The notes beneath the pieces were generated by a model. The model saw only the letters and a list, made by a program, of their open reading frames with translations. It was not told where the DNA came from and did no database searches. The position numbers and the translations under genes are program-made. This document shows positions 1 to 6,577 of a stretch of 9,697 nucleotides of DNA, piece after piece; positions within the stretch are counted from its first letter, which is position 1; the number at the start of each line of letters is the position of its first letter. The stretch spans positions 1 through 9,697 of the forward strand of contig DAOVOW010000048.1 of NCBI GenBank assembly GCA_030629485.1, in the 5' to 3' direction. The stretch is from a bacterium. Its GTDB lineage: Bacteria; Zixibacteria; MSB-5A5; GN15; FEB-12.

Positions 1-495
1 AACGCCCGTTTGGCATCCAGACTTACCGGCTGGAAAGTCAATATCCTCTCGGAAACCGAGTACAATGACGCCAGGCGGCGTGATGCTGAGATGCTGGTGC
101 CGGTTGGGCAGCTTGACGGCGTCGGCGCCAAGATTGAAGAACGGTTGGCTCAAGCCGATATCGGGTCGGTTCAGAGGTTGGCCGCCACTCAGGTTGAAAC
201 GCTTACCAAGATTCCAGGCATCGGCGAGAGGACGGCCGAGGCGCTGGTCGAAAAGGCCAAGGTCCTTGTGAAAGAGCTTGAGATTGAGTACGATCGTCAG
301 GCCAAAGAAGAGGCCAAGGCGAAGGCAGCCGAGAAGGCTGAAGATGGCAAACTGACCGCTGATGATGTTTTTGAAGATGACGCTGAGTTCGTCACGGAAG
401 TCGATGATGTTCCCGAGGTGGTGGCCCCATCTCTGGAGGACGTCGAAGACGAGGATGAAATCGCAACGAAAGTGAGAAAAGATATTGATGACTAG
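1..495 (+). CDS. nusA: Transcription termination/antitermination factor NusA, C-terminal part (5' end outside window)
   Basis: NusA binds RNA polymerase and nascent RNA and modulates pausing, termination and antitermination. The reading frame is open from base 1, so only the last 164 residues are present. It begins with the end of the second KH domain (NARLASRLTGWKVNI at window residues 1-15, a typical NusA signature). Two helix-hairpin-helix segments follow: LDGVGAKIEERL at about 38-49 and IPGIGERTAEALVEKA at about 71-86. A charged helical stretch rich in Lys, Glu and Ala comes next. The last roughly 50 residues form a strongly acidic, probably disordered tail (DDVFEDDAEF, VEDEDE) ending at TAG 493-495. 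The first possible start inside the frame, TTG at base 10, is not the true start because homology continues upstream of it. infB follows directly, with no ylxR or ylxQ between them. Confidence 0.95.
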   Translation, partial: NARLASRLTGWKVNILSETEYNDARRRDAEMLVPVGQLDGVGAKIEERLAQADIGSVQRLAATQVETLTKIPGIGERTAEALVEKAKVLVKELEIEYDRQAKEEAKAKAAEKAEDGKLTADDVFEDDAEFVTEVDDVPEVVAPSLEDVEDEDEIATKVRKDIDD

Positions 496-521
496 TGCGT
501 CCAGCTCCGTGCGTGACTGGT

Positions 522-526
522 GGAGG
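522..526 (+). promoter_or_regulatory. Shine-Dalgarno site of infB
   Basis: GGAGG lies 10 bases upstream of ATG 537. It supports that ATG over the in-frame GTG at 495, which overlaps the nusA stop codon and would add 14 residues unlike any IF2. A CTCC at 505-508 could pair with GGAG 522-525, but the stem is only 4 bp plus possible G-U pairs, so any masking of the site is weak speculation. Confidence 0.7.
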
Positions 527-536
527 TCGTTGGCGA

Positions 537-2750
537 ATGGCTCATGAAACACAAAGAATCCATCAACTAGCCAAGGAGTTCAAGATCTCTTCGGCGGCAA
601 TGTTGAAGATAATCCGTGATTTGGGTTTTGAACCCAAGTCGCATATGTCGGTGGCGACACTGGAAATGATCACCGCTGTAACCAAGAAGTTTGCCGAGGA
701 GAAGCAGGAAGCCAAGAAGGAGATGGAGCACCGCGAGCAGGTGCGTGAGGCTGTTAGCAAGTCGTCCACTCGTATTGGAAGCATAAAGGTCGCCGACGCC
801 ACATCGAGCGTCGCTCGCTTGATGCGGAAATCTGAGAAAAAGCAGAAGCGCAAGGAACGCCGGCGTAAGAAAGACCGTCGCACCGTCGACAAGGTGGAGG
901 TGGCCAAAAGTTTTCGGGCTACTATGGCCGGACTTAGTGGCGTCAAAGGGCGAAAACGTTATCACCGAGGTCCTGGAGACAGCGATGAAGCCGACCTGCG
1001 AGCCGAGAACCTCCTCGAGGTCAACGAGTTCATGTCGCTCGCGGAGTTGGCCAAACTGATGGATCGCAAGCCGGCCGAGTTGATCGCCAAGCTGTTTGAG
1101 TTGGGTATGATGGCGACGATCAATCAGCGTCTGGACATGGATTCTATCGAGATGGTGGCCGCCGAGTTTGGTTTTGATGTTATCCCGGTCGCCGAAATCG
1201 GCGATGACGCGCGCGAGGACGAAAGCGAGGTCAATCTCGTAACACGTGCGCCGGTGGTGACGGTTATGGGCCACGTCGACCACGGCAAGACATCCTTGCT
1301 GGACTATATTCGGAAGACCAATGTTGTCGCCGGTGAAGCCGGCGCCATTACGCAGCATATCGGTGCCTACAAGGTGGAGTTTGAAGGGGGTAACGTCACT
1401 TTTCTGGATACTCCCGGTCACGAGGCGTTTACGGCCATGAGGGCACGTGGTGCTCACCTTACTGATATCGTCGTGCTGGTGGTGGCCTCTGATGACGGCG
1501 TTCGACCGCAGACGATTGAAGCCATCGATCATGCCAGGGCGGCCAACGTTCCAATCGTTGTCGCTGTAAACAAGATCGACAAACCAACTGCCGATCCGCA
1601 AGGCACTCGAACCAAACTCACTGAATACAACTTAGTGGCTGAGGAATGGGGTGGCAAAACCATCATGGTCGATATATCGGCCAAGACGGGTGAGGGGATC
1701 GACAAACTTCTTGAGATGATTGTTTTGCAGGCCGAATTGATGGACCTTAAGGCAGATCCGTCTATTCGCGGCCAGGGTATCGTTATCGATGCCAGACTGG
1801 AAAAGGGCCGCGGTCCGGTGATCACGGTACTTGTTCAGACGGGTGTTTGTGAGGTCGGCGATTCGGTGGTAGCCGGCACCGTCTTTGGCCATATTCGGAC
1901 GCTGACCGATGATCGCGACGTCCCTGTCAAGCAGGCGTTGCCGTCGATGCCGGCGCAAGTAACCGGCATTGGTGGTGTGCCTCAGGCTGGCGACAGCTTC
2001 ATCGTAGTCAAGAATGATCAGGAGGCCAAGGACATTTCGGTCAAACGTAGCCAGGTGAGGCGTGAACAGGAAGTCAGATTGACACATGGACGCATCACCC
2101 TTGATAAGGTGTTCGATCGTATTAAAGAGGGTCAAATTAAGGAAGTAAGGCTGATTCTTAAGGGTGATGTTGACGGATCGGTGGAGGTGCTTTCGGATAC
2201 GCTTGGGCGCATTGCCTCCGATGAGGTGAAAGCAAAGATCATCCACCGTGGTGTCGGGGCCATCACCGAATCCGATGTTCTTCTGGCGGCTGCCTCCGAT
2301 GCCATCATCATCGGTTTTCAGGTGACACCTGATTCTCGCGCCCGCGATATGGTACGACGCGAACAGGTCGATGTCCGCTTGTATGACGTCATATACGAAG
2401 TCGAAGAGGATGTCCGCAAAGCGCTGGAGGGTCTCCTGGCGCCGACCATTTCCGAAAACTTCGTGGGCTCAGCCGAAGTACGAAATCTGTTCAAGGTCCC
2501 GAAAGTCGGTGTCATTGCCGGTAGCTACGTCAAGGAAGGTCGCATTAATCGCCAGGATAGTATCCGGATCATACGTGACGGCAAGAAAGTGTTCAGCGGT
2601 CAGTTGGTATCTCTGAAGCGCTTCAAGGATGATACCCGCGAGGTCAGGGAAGGTTTTGAGTGCGGCATCGGCATTGAGAACTTCAACGACTTGAAAGTGG
2701 GGGATGTTATTGAGGCCTACGAGGTCGTCCAAACGGCGCGGACACTATAG
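537..2750 (+). CDS. infB: Translation initiation factor IF-2
   Basis: IF2 is the GTPase that places initiator fMet-tRNA on the 30S subunit and promotes subunit joining. The product is 737 residues from ATG 537 (E. coli IF2 is about 890), so the N-terminal linker is short. Order of parts: a first IF2_N domain (about 3-54); a charged, probably coiled-coil helix (about 50-75); a Lys/Arg-rich patch (about 99-116); a second IF2_N domain (about 160-215, with INQRLD and EFGF); then the G domain. Its motifs are intact: G1 GHVDHGKT at 245-252, G3 DTPGH at 291-295, G4 NKID at 345-348 and G5 SAK at 381-383. The beta-barrel and C-terminal fMet-tRNA-binding regions follow to the end without interruption. 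The NQRLD form of the second domain resembles FCB-group IF2 more than the E. coli form. It lies 41 bases after nusA and 12 before the DUF503 gene, surely cotranscribed. Confidence 0.98.
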   Translation: MAHETQRIHQLAKEFKISSAAMLKIIRDLGFEPKSHMSVATLEMITAVTKKFAEEKQEAKKEMEHREQVREAVSKSSTRIGSIKVADATSSVARLMRKSEKKQKRKERRRKKDRRTVDKVEVAKSFRATMAGLSGVKGRKRYHRGPGDSDEADLRAENLLEVNEFMSLAELAKLMDRKPAELIAKLFELGMMATINQRLDMDSIEMVAAEFGFDVIPVAEIGDDAREDESEVNLVTRAPVVTVMGHVDHGKTSLLDYIRKTNVVAGEAGAITQHIGAYKVEFEGGNVTFLDTPGHEAFTAMRARGAHLTDIVVLVVASDDGVRPQTIEAIDHARAANVPIVVAVNKIDKPTADPQGTRTKLTEYNLVAEEWGGKTIMVDISAKTGEGIDKLLEMIVLQAELMDLKADPSIRGQGIVIDARLEKGRGPVITVLVQTGVCEVGDSVVAGTVFGHIRTLTDDRDVPVKQALPSMPAQVTGIGGVPQAGDSFIVVKNDQEAKDISVKRSQVRREQEVRLTHGRITLDKVFDRIKEGQIKEVRLILKGDVDGSVEVLSDTLGRIASDEVKAKIIHRGVGAITESDVLLAAASDAIIIGFQVTPDSRARDMVRREQVDVRLYDVIYEVEEDVRKALEGLLAPTISENFVGSAEVRNLFKVPKVGVIAGSYVKEGRINRQDSIRIIRDGKKVFSGQLVSLKRFKDDTREVREGFECGIGIENFNDLKVGDVIEAYEVVQTARTL

Positions 2751-2762
2751 TCGGGAATCTTC

Positions 2763-3044
2763 TTGGTAACGGTTATCTTGACCATGCAATTGGAGCTTCC
2801 TGGTGTCGGTTCGCTGAAGGAAAAGCGGCGTATTCTCAAGTCACTTCTGACCCGTTTGCGCAACGACTTCAATGTTTCAATTGCTGAAGTCGGCACCAAC
2901 GATGTGCTCAGGCAGGCCTTGGTCGGAGGTGCCGTAGTATCGAACAGCAGCAGTTACTGTCATCAAGTGATGGCTAAATTGGTTAGAAGAGTCGAATCGG
3001 ACCCACAGATCGTGTTGACCGATTACCAGACGGAAACTTACTGA
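2763..3044 (+). CDS. DUF503 (YlxP-like) family protein of unknown function
   Basis: A small protein of 93 residues that matches the DUF503/YlxP family. The sequence opens with a beta-strand (MVTVILTMQLELPG), followed by the family signature SLKEKRRILKSLLTRLRN at about 17-34 and FNVSIAEV at about 36-43. It has no signal peptide or membrane segment, so it is presumably cytoplasmic. No biochemical role is firmly established for the family. Its frequent place between infB and rbfA, as here, suggests a link to ribosome assembly or initiation, but that is inference. The TTG start at 2763 is chosen because it gives the full first strand in register with family members. The later ATG at 2784 would delete most of that strand. 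GGGA at 2753-2756 lies 6 bases upstream of the TTG. The gene is in the same frame as infB, separated by its TAG and four codons, and is followed by rbfA after 2 bases. Confidence 0.88.
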   Translation: MVTVILTMQLELPGVGSLKEKRRILKSLLTRLRNDFNVSIAEVGTNDVLRQALVGGAVVSNSSSYCHQVMAKLVRRVESDPQIVLTDYQTETY

Positions 3045-3046
3045 GC

Positions 3047-3406
3047 ATGAGACAGTTCCGGCGCGCTGACCGAGTTGGCGAGGAAATATTGAGAGTGGTC
3101 TCCCGGCTGTTCGAGGGTGAGTTGAGCGGCAAAGTAAAAGGTATGGTCACGTTCACCCAGGTGCGACTGACTACTGACCTGCGCTATGCCACTGTTTACT
3201 ACTCAGTGCTTGGTGGCAATGAGGACCGGACTGGAGTCGAAGAGATGTTTCAGCAAATAAGTGGACGCATCCGCCATCTCGTCGGTCGGCAGATGCATAT
3301 TCGCCATATCCCCGAGTTCAAGTTCAAGTATGACCCGTCGGTTGAAGAAGGTATTAAGATTGAACGCTTGCTCAATGAGATCAAGAGCAATGAAAGCAAC
3401 GAATAG
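3047..3406 (+). CDS. rbfA: 30S ribosome-binding factor RbfA
   Basis: RbfA is a small KH-fold protein that binds the pre-30S subunit near the 16S rRNA 5' region and helps late maturation, especially in the cold. The product has 119 residues, normal for the family. Family features include the N-terminal RADRVGEEILRVVSRLFEGE (residues 6-25), the central strand region VRLTTDLRYATVYYSVLG (about 39-56) and the C-terminal IPEFKFKYDPSVEEGIKIE (about 87-105), matching the usual P-x-L-x-F-x-x-D-x-S ending. The start codon is 2 bases after the DUF503 stop and has no strong Shine-Dalgarno site, which points to translational coupling. Its 3' end overlaps the start of the nrnA-like gene by 17 bases. Confidence 0.95.
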   Translation: MRQFRRADRVGEEILRVVSRLFEGELSGKVKGMVTFTQVRLTTDLRYATVYYSVLGGNEDRTGVEEMFQQISGRIRHLVGRQMHIRHIPEFKFKYDPSVEEGIKIERLLNEIKSNESNE

Positions 3407-4394
3407 CGCTCCAGGCGGCCAAGTCGATCTGGTGTCGCGCATCAAGCAGCTTCTGGAGAGTAGCCGCCGAGTCCTGGTGGTCACCCACGTGGATCCTGAT
3501 GGTGATGCCCTCGGTACCCAACTCGCGTTCGCTGCGTACTTGCGCCATATCGGCAAGAAGCCGATCCTTGTGCGGGATGACACCGTCCCCGACAAGTATC
3601 GGTTTCTGTCGGGTGTGAACGATGTCCCGACAGTTGACGGGATCGACAGTAACCTTGAATTCGACACGGCCCTGGTACTTGAATGCCCCGTTATCGATAG
3701 AGTTGGGCGAGCGGAACGATTCCTGAACGACGATGTGAGGATTATCAATCTTGATCATCATGGGGATAACAGCGGCTTTGGTGACGTTAACTGGATAGAC
3801 AGTAAGGCTTCTTCGGTTGGAGAGATGGCTTATGAGTATTTCATGCAGGTCGGTTTTGAGATATCACCGGTGGTTGCGGAGTACCTCTATACGGCCATCC
3901 TGACCGACACCGGGCGATTCCGATACTCTAATACCAGCGCTCGGACAATGGAGATTGCGGGTCGGCTCATAGATGCGGGCGCCGACACCCAGAAGATATG
4001 CGATCTTATTTATTACGATTTGCCGCCGACTACCACTATGCTGGTGGGACGGGTTCTTAATGGTGTTGAGTTCTTTGATCAAGGACGCATCTGTCTTCTC
4101 ACCCTGACCTTGAAGATGCTTGCCGAAACCGGTGCGCACCAGTCGGAGACTGAAGGTCTCGTTGACTTTACCCTGTATAACAAGGGTGTTCTGGCCGGTG
4201 CTCTTCTGCGCGAAATCGACCATCAACGGACCAAGGTATCCTTTAGATCAAAAGAACGTATTGACGTGGCTTCACTGGCTGCGGTTCATGGCGGAGGCGG
4301 CCATTTCAACGCTGCCGGATGCATGTTGTCGTTGCCGTTGGCAGAAGCGAAGGCCGAAGTGCTGCGTTTGTTTGCGAGTAACGGCCATGAATGA
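3390..4394 (+). CDS. nrnA: DHH/DHHA1 phosphoesterase, NrnA-like (oligoribonuclease / pAp phosphatase)
   Basis: NrnA-type enzymes hydrolyse 2-5 nt RNA fragments and, in several members, dephosphorylate pAp. The product has 334 residues from ATG 3390, close to the usual 310-340. Motif I is THVDPDGDALG (H33, D37, D39), the DHH motif is at 122-124, a later metal-binding Asp is in LTDTGRF (D173), and the C-terminal DHHA1 substrate-binding domain has HGGGGH at 300-305. The position usually occupied by a metal-binding Asp in motif II reads VLECP, with E98 instead. The frame is open upstream to 3261 inside rbfA, but that extension has no family similarity. ATG 3375 and GTG 3432 are alternative starts; 3390 leaves a sensible short N-terminus and a 17-base overlap with rbfA. 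It overlaps truB by 8 bases. Fits an RNA-decay role beside pnp. The split between RNA and pAp activity cannot be read from sequence. Confidence 0.9.
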   Translation: MKATNSAPGGQVDLVSRIKQLLESSRRVLVVTHVDPDGDALGTQLAFAAYLRHIGKKPILVRDDTVPDKYRFLSGVNDVPTVDGIDSNLEFDTALVLECPVIDRVGRAERFLNDDVRIINLDHHGDNSGFGDVNWIDSKASSVGEMAYEYFMQVGFEISPVVAEYLYTAILTDTGRFRYSNTSARTMEIAGRLIDAGADTQKICDLIYYDLPPTTTMLVGRVLNGVEFFDQGRICLLTLTLKMLAETGAHQSETEGLVDFTLYNKGVLAGALLREIDHQRTKVSFRSKERIDVASLAAVHGGGGHFNAAGCMLSLPLAEAKAEVLRLFASNGHE

Positions 4395-5337
4395 GCGGAC
4401 TAATACATACAATGGCGTCTTGCTGGTCGACAAGCCGTTGGGTATGACCAGTCATGACGTTGTCCAGCGACTACGCAAGCTGCTTGACCAGCGGCGCATC
4501 CGCCATACGGGGACACTCGATCCCCTGGCTCAGGGTCTGTTGGTGGTCTGCCTGGGCAGTGCCACCAAGATTGTGCGCTTCCTGACGGGGTGGGACAAAA
4601 CGTACGAGGCCGATATCGTTCTTGGCCGGAGTTCGAAGACTTTCGATGGCGAAGGCATAGATGATTCCGAACCACACCAAACGCCGCCGGAGTTGACGAA
4701 GTCCGAGATCGAAAAACTGCTCGACCAGTTCCGAGGCAGGATAGTCCAGCGAGTGCCGGCATACTCAGGCGTGCGCATAGGCGGACAGCGGTTGTACGAT
4801 CTGGCCCGCCGCGGAACGGATGTCACGCCTCCGTCGCGCGAGGTTGAGATTAAGTCACTTCGCTGTTTGAGTTATGATAGTCCGCACCTGATCTTGTCGG
4901 TTACCTGTTCCAAGGGTACCTATATACGATCGCTGGCCAATGATCTCGGCGAGGCCATCGGTTGTGGCGCATATTTGGCGGGTTTGGTGCGTCAATCGGT
5001 CGGCGGTTTGCATTTGGAGGACAGTCTGTCTCTGGACCAGATTGACCGGTGGCATACTGAAGGTAAGCTTGGGGATTGTCTCCTGCCCTGCCATCGGGTG
5101 TTGGACTTTGCGGCGATAAGAGTGACCGACGATTTTCGACGGCGCGTACTCGATGGCTGTGATCTGAGCCAGGCTGACGTAATGTGCATTGATGGATCCT
5201 TTGAAGCCGGCGATACCATTTTGCTCAAGGACCGTGAGGGGACGGTCTTGGCGGTCGGCACAGCCGAAGTTCCGTCACACGCTTTTGGTTGCACCGATGG
5301 GAACTCACTTTTTGAATATGTACGGGTATTGAATTGA
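4387..5337 (+). CDS. truB: tRNA pseudouridine(55) synthase TruB
   Basis: TruB converts U55 in the T-loop of tRNAs to pseudouridine and also acts as a tRNA folding chaperone. The product has 316 residues, a normal length. Key parts visible: VDKPLGMTSHDVV (residues 14-26); the catalytic motif HTGTLDPLAQG with nucleophile D45; the stacking tyrosine in WDKTYEA (Y73), 28 residues after the Asp as in E. coli TruB; GGQRLYDLARRG (about 132-143); and SKGTYIRSLANDLG with R181. The last roughly 75 residues form the small TruB C-terminal/PUA-like domain. The ATG at 4387 sits within the end of the nrnA-like gene (ATGAATGA at 4387-4394, 8-base overlap), so translation is likely coupled. The open frame extends further upstream inside nrnA, but nothing there resembles TruB. 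Overlaps the ribF start by 4 bases. Confidence 0.97.
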   Translation: MNERTNTYNGVLLVDKPLGMTSHDVVQRLRKLLDQRRIRHTGTLDPLAQGLLVVCLGSATKIVRFLTGWDKTYEADIVLGRSSKTFDGEGIDDSEPHQTPPELTKSEIEKLLDQFRGRIVQRVPAYSGVRIGGQRLYDLARRGTDVTPPSREVEIKSLRCLSYDSPHLILSVTCSKGTYIRSLANDLGEAIGCGAYLAGLVRQSVGGLHLEDSLSLDQIDRWHTEGKLGDCLLPCHRVLDFAAIRVTDDFRRRVLDGCDLSQADVMCIDGSFEAGDTILLKDREGTVLAVGTAEVPSHAFGCTDGNSLFEYVRVLN

Positions 5338-6317
5338 GTTTGCAGGTTATCAGAGGATTGGAGAATTACACGGCACCGACCGATCGCCGCGTCGTGGTGA
5401 CAATCGGCACTTTCGATGGAGTTCATCTCGGACATCAGGAAATTCTCAAACGTTTGACGGCGGTCGCTGAAGTGGACCATTACCGTCCGGTGCTGATCAC
5501 CTTCCACCCCCACCCACGGGTTTTGGTAACGCCGGACGATGCTCCGTTGCTTCTGACGACGCTGGAGGAAAAAGAACGGAGTCTGAAACAGTACTTCCGA
5601 GGGACCATGCTGGTTCTTGATTTCAACGCTGATCTGCAGAATCTCAGTGCCCGTGAATTCGTCGAGACGATGCTGGTTAACCGCCTCCGACTGAAGCGGC
5701 TGGTAGTGGGATACGATCACGCTTTTGGAAAGGACCGCAGCGGCAGTATCGTCCAGTTGAAGGAACTCGGGAAAGAGTTCGACTTTGAGGTTGATGTGGT
5801 AGATCCCGTCAAGGTGGATGGGGATTGTGTGTCTTCGACGCAGATTCGCTGGCTTCTCAGGCGTGGTATGTTAGACCGTGCCCTTGAGTTACTCGGCCAT
5901 CCTCTGGCTATTCAGGGAATAGTAGAGAGGGGGATCGGACTGGGACGCAATCTGGGCTACCCGACGGCCAATGTGCGCTACGGTCCTCGCAAGCTGTTGC
6001 CGACTCAGGGTGTCTACTCGTGTCGCGTCCAGGTTGGAGATACAAAGAGGGAGGGGATGCTGTTTATCGGTCGCAATCACTTCAACCCGGAAGCAAGGAT
6101 AACAGTCGAGGCGAACCTCTTTGATTTCGATGAAGATATTTACGAGCGGGAACTGTTTGTATATCCAACTCACTACATTCGGCCTAACCGCAAATTCGAA
6201 TCGACCGAAGCACTGGTCGAGCAGATCAAACAGGACAAGAGAGAAGTATTGAATATAATTGAAAAGGAGAAGCGAAATGTCAGTGATCAGAGAGCGGAAA
6301 GCTCAAATTATCTCTGA
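5334..6317 (+). CDS. ribF: Bifunctional riboflavin kinase / FAD synthetase
   Basis: RibF phosphorylates riboflavin to FMN and adenylylates FMN to FAD in the cytoplasm. The product has 327 residues. The N-terminal FMN adenylyltransferase (nucleotidyltransferase) domain shows [13 protein letters not shown] with the HLGH motif at 31-34, [25 protein letters not shown], and SSTQIR at 167-172. The C-terminal flavokinase domain shows [10 protein letters not shown] (PTAN at 210-213, ATP/Mg site), GVYSCRV, and the likely catalytic glutamate in [10 protein letters not shown] (E259). Where many homologues read G-x-x-P-T-F, this one reads GRNHFNP. Start: TTG 5334 overlaps the truB stop in a TTGA junction and gives [14 protein letters not shown] 5340 is almost as good, and no ATG is available near the N-terminus. 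No clear Shine-Dalgarno site is present, so reinitiation after truB is likely. The last 14 codons (13 residues and the stop) run out of frame into rpsO. Confidence 0.95.
   Translation: MSLQVIRGLENYTAPTDRRVVVTIGTFDGVHLGHQEILKRLTAVAEVDHYRPVLITFHPHPRVLVTPDDAPLLLTTLEEKERSLKQYFRGTMLVLDFNADLQNLSAREFVETMLVNRLRLKRLVVGYDHAFGKDRSGSIVQLKELGKEFDFEVDVVDPVKVDGDCVSSTQIRWLLRRGMLDRALELLGHPLAIQGIVERGIGLGRNLGYPTANVRYGPRKLLPTQGVYSCRVQVGDTKREGMLFIGRNHFNPEARITVEANLFDFDEDIYERELFVYPTHYIRPNRKFESTEALVEQIKQDKREVLNIIEKEKRNVSDQRAESSNYL
6264..6270 (+). promoter_or_regulatory. Shine-Dalgarno site of rpsO
   Basis: AAGGAGA, 6 bases before ATG 6277, is the strongest ribosome-binding site seen in the window. It lies inside ribF coding sequence. 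It fixes the rpsO start at 6277 rather than the in-frame ATG at 6259, which would add MKRRSE ahead of the canonical N-terminus. Confidence 0.85.
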
Positions 6318-6546
6318 GCATCGGTTGCATGAGAAGGATACTGGCTCGCCGGAAGTGCAGATTGCACTTCTCACCGATCGCGTCAGCCATCTGACCGAGC
6401 ACATGAAATTACACAAGAAGGACTACCATACGAGACTGGGACTCTTGAAGCTTGTGGGCAAACGTCGTCGTTTGCTGGACTATCTAAAGCGATCGGATGT
6501 TGAAAGCTATCGCCAGGTAGTTGCCAACCTCGGACTGCGCCGCTAA
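6277..6546 (+). CDS. rpsO: 30S ribosomal protein S15
   Basis: S15 is a primary 16S rRNA-binding protein (helices 20-22 junction) that nucleates the platform of the 30S subunit and takes part in a bridge to the 50S. The product is 89 residues, exactly the usual length. The sequence is canonical throughout: [20 protein letters not shown] (residues 6-25), [19 protein letters not shown], then [20 protein letters not shown] and LLDYLKRSD, ending GLRR. In several bacteria S15 represses its own translation by binding a structured leader. Here the leader would have to lie inside the 3' end of ribF and the first rpsO codons. The gene overlaps ribF by 41 bases in a different frame. pnp follows after 31 bases, the same rpsO-pnp pairing as in E. 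coli and Bacillus. Confidence 0.98.
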   Translation: MSVIRERKAQIISEHRLHEKDTGSPEVQIALLTDRVSHLTEHMKLHKKDYHTRLGLLKLVGKRRRLLDYLKRSDVESYRQVVANLGLRR

Positions 6547-6577
6547 GTGGAACTGGGAAATAGAATAGGATTGAAAC

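Noticed and set aside
501..520. CCAG/CTGG inverted repeat after nusA as a possible terminator
   Set aside because: The stem is 4 bp with a 12-base loop and has no T-run, and infB starts only 17 bases later. It is not a credible terminator.
567..1601. Long open frame (344 codons) on the minus strand opposite infB
   Set aside because: It lies entirely antisense to conserved IF2 coding sequence, and its translation shows no recognisable domain. It is the usual shadow of a GC-biased plus-strand gene.
3261..3389. Upstream extension of the nrnA-like frame into rbfA
   Set aside because: The extra residues lie antiphase inside conserved rbfA and do not resemble the N-terminus of any DHH protein. 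ATG 3390 gives a normal length.
4120..4386. Upstream extension of the truB frame inside nrnA
   Set aside because: TruB similarity begins just after ATG 4387; the upstream part overlaps the conserved DHHA1 domain of the preceding gene in another frame.
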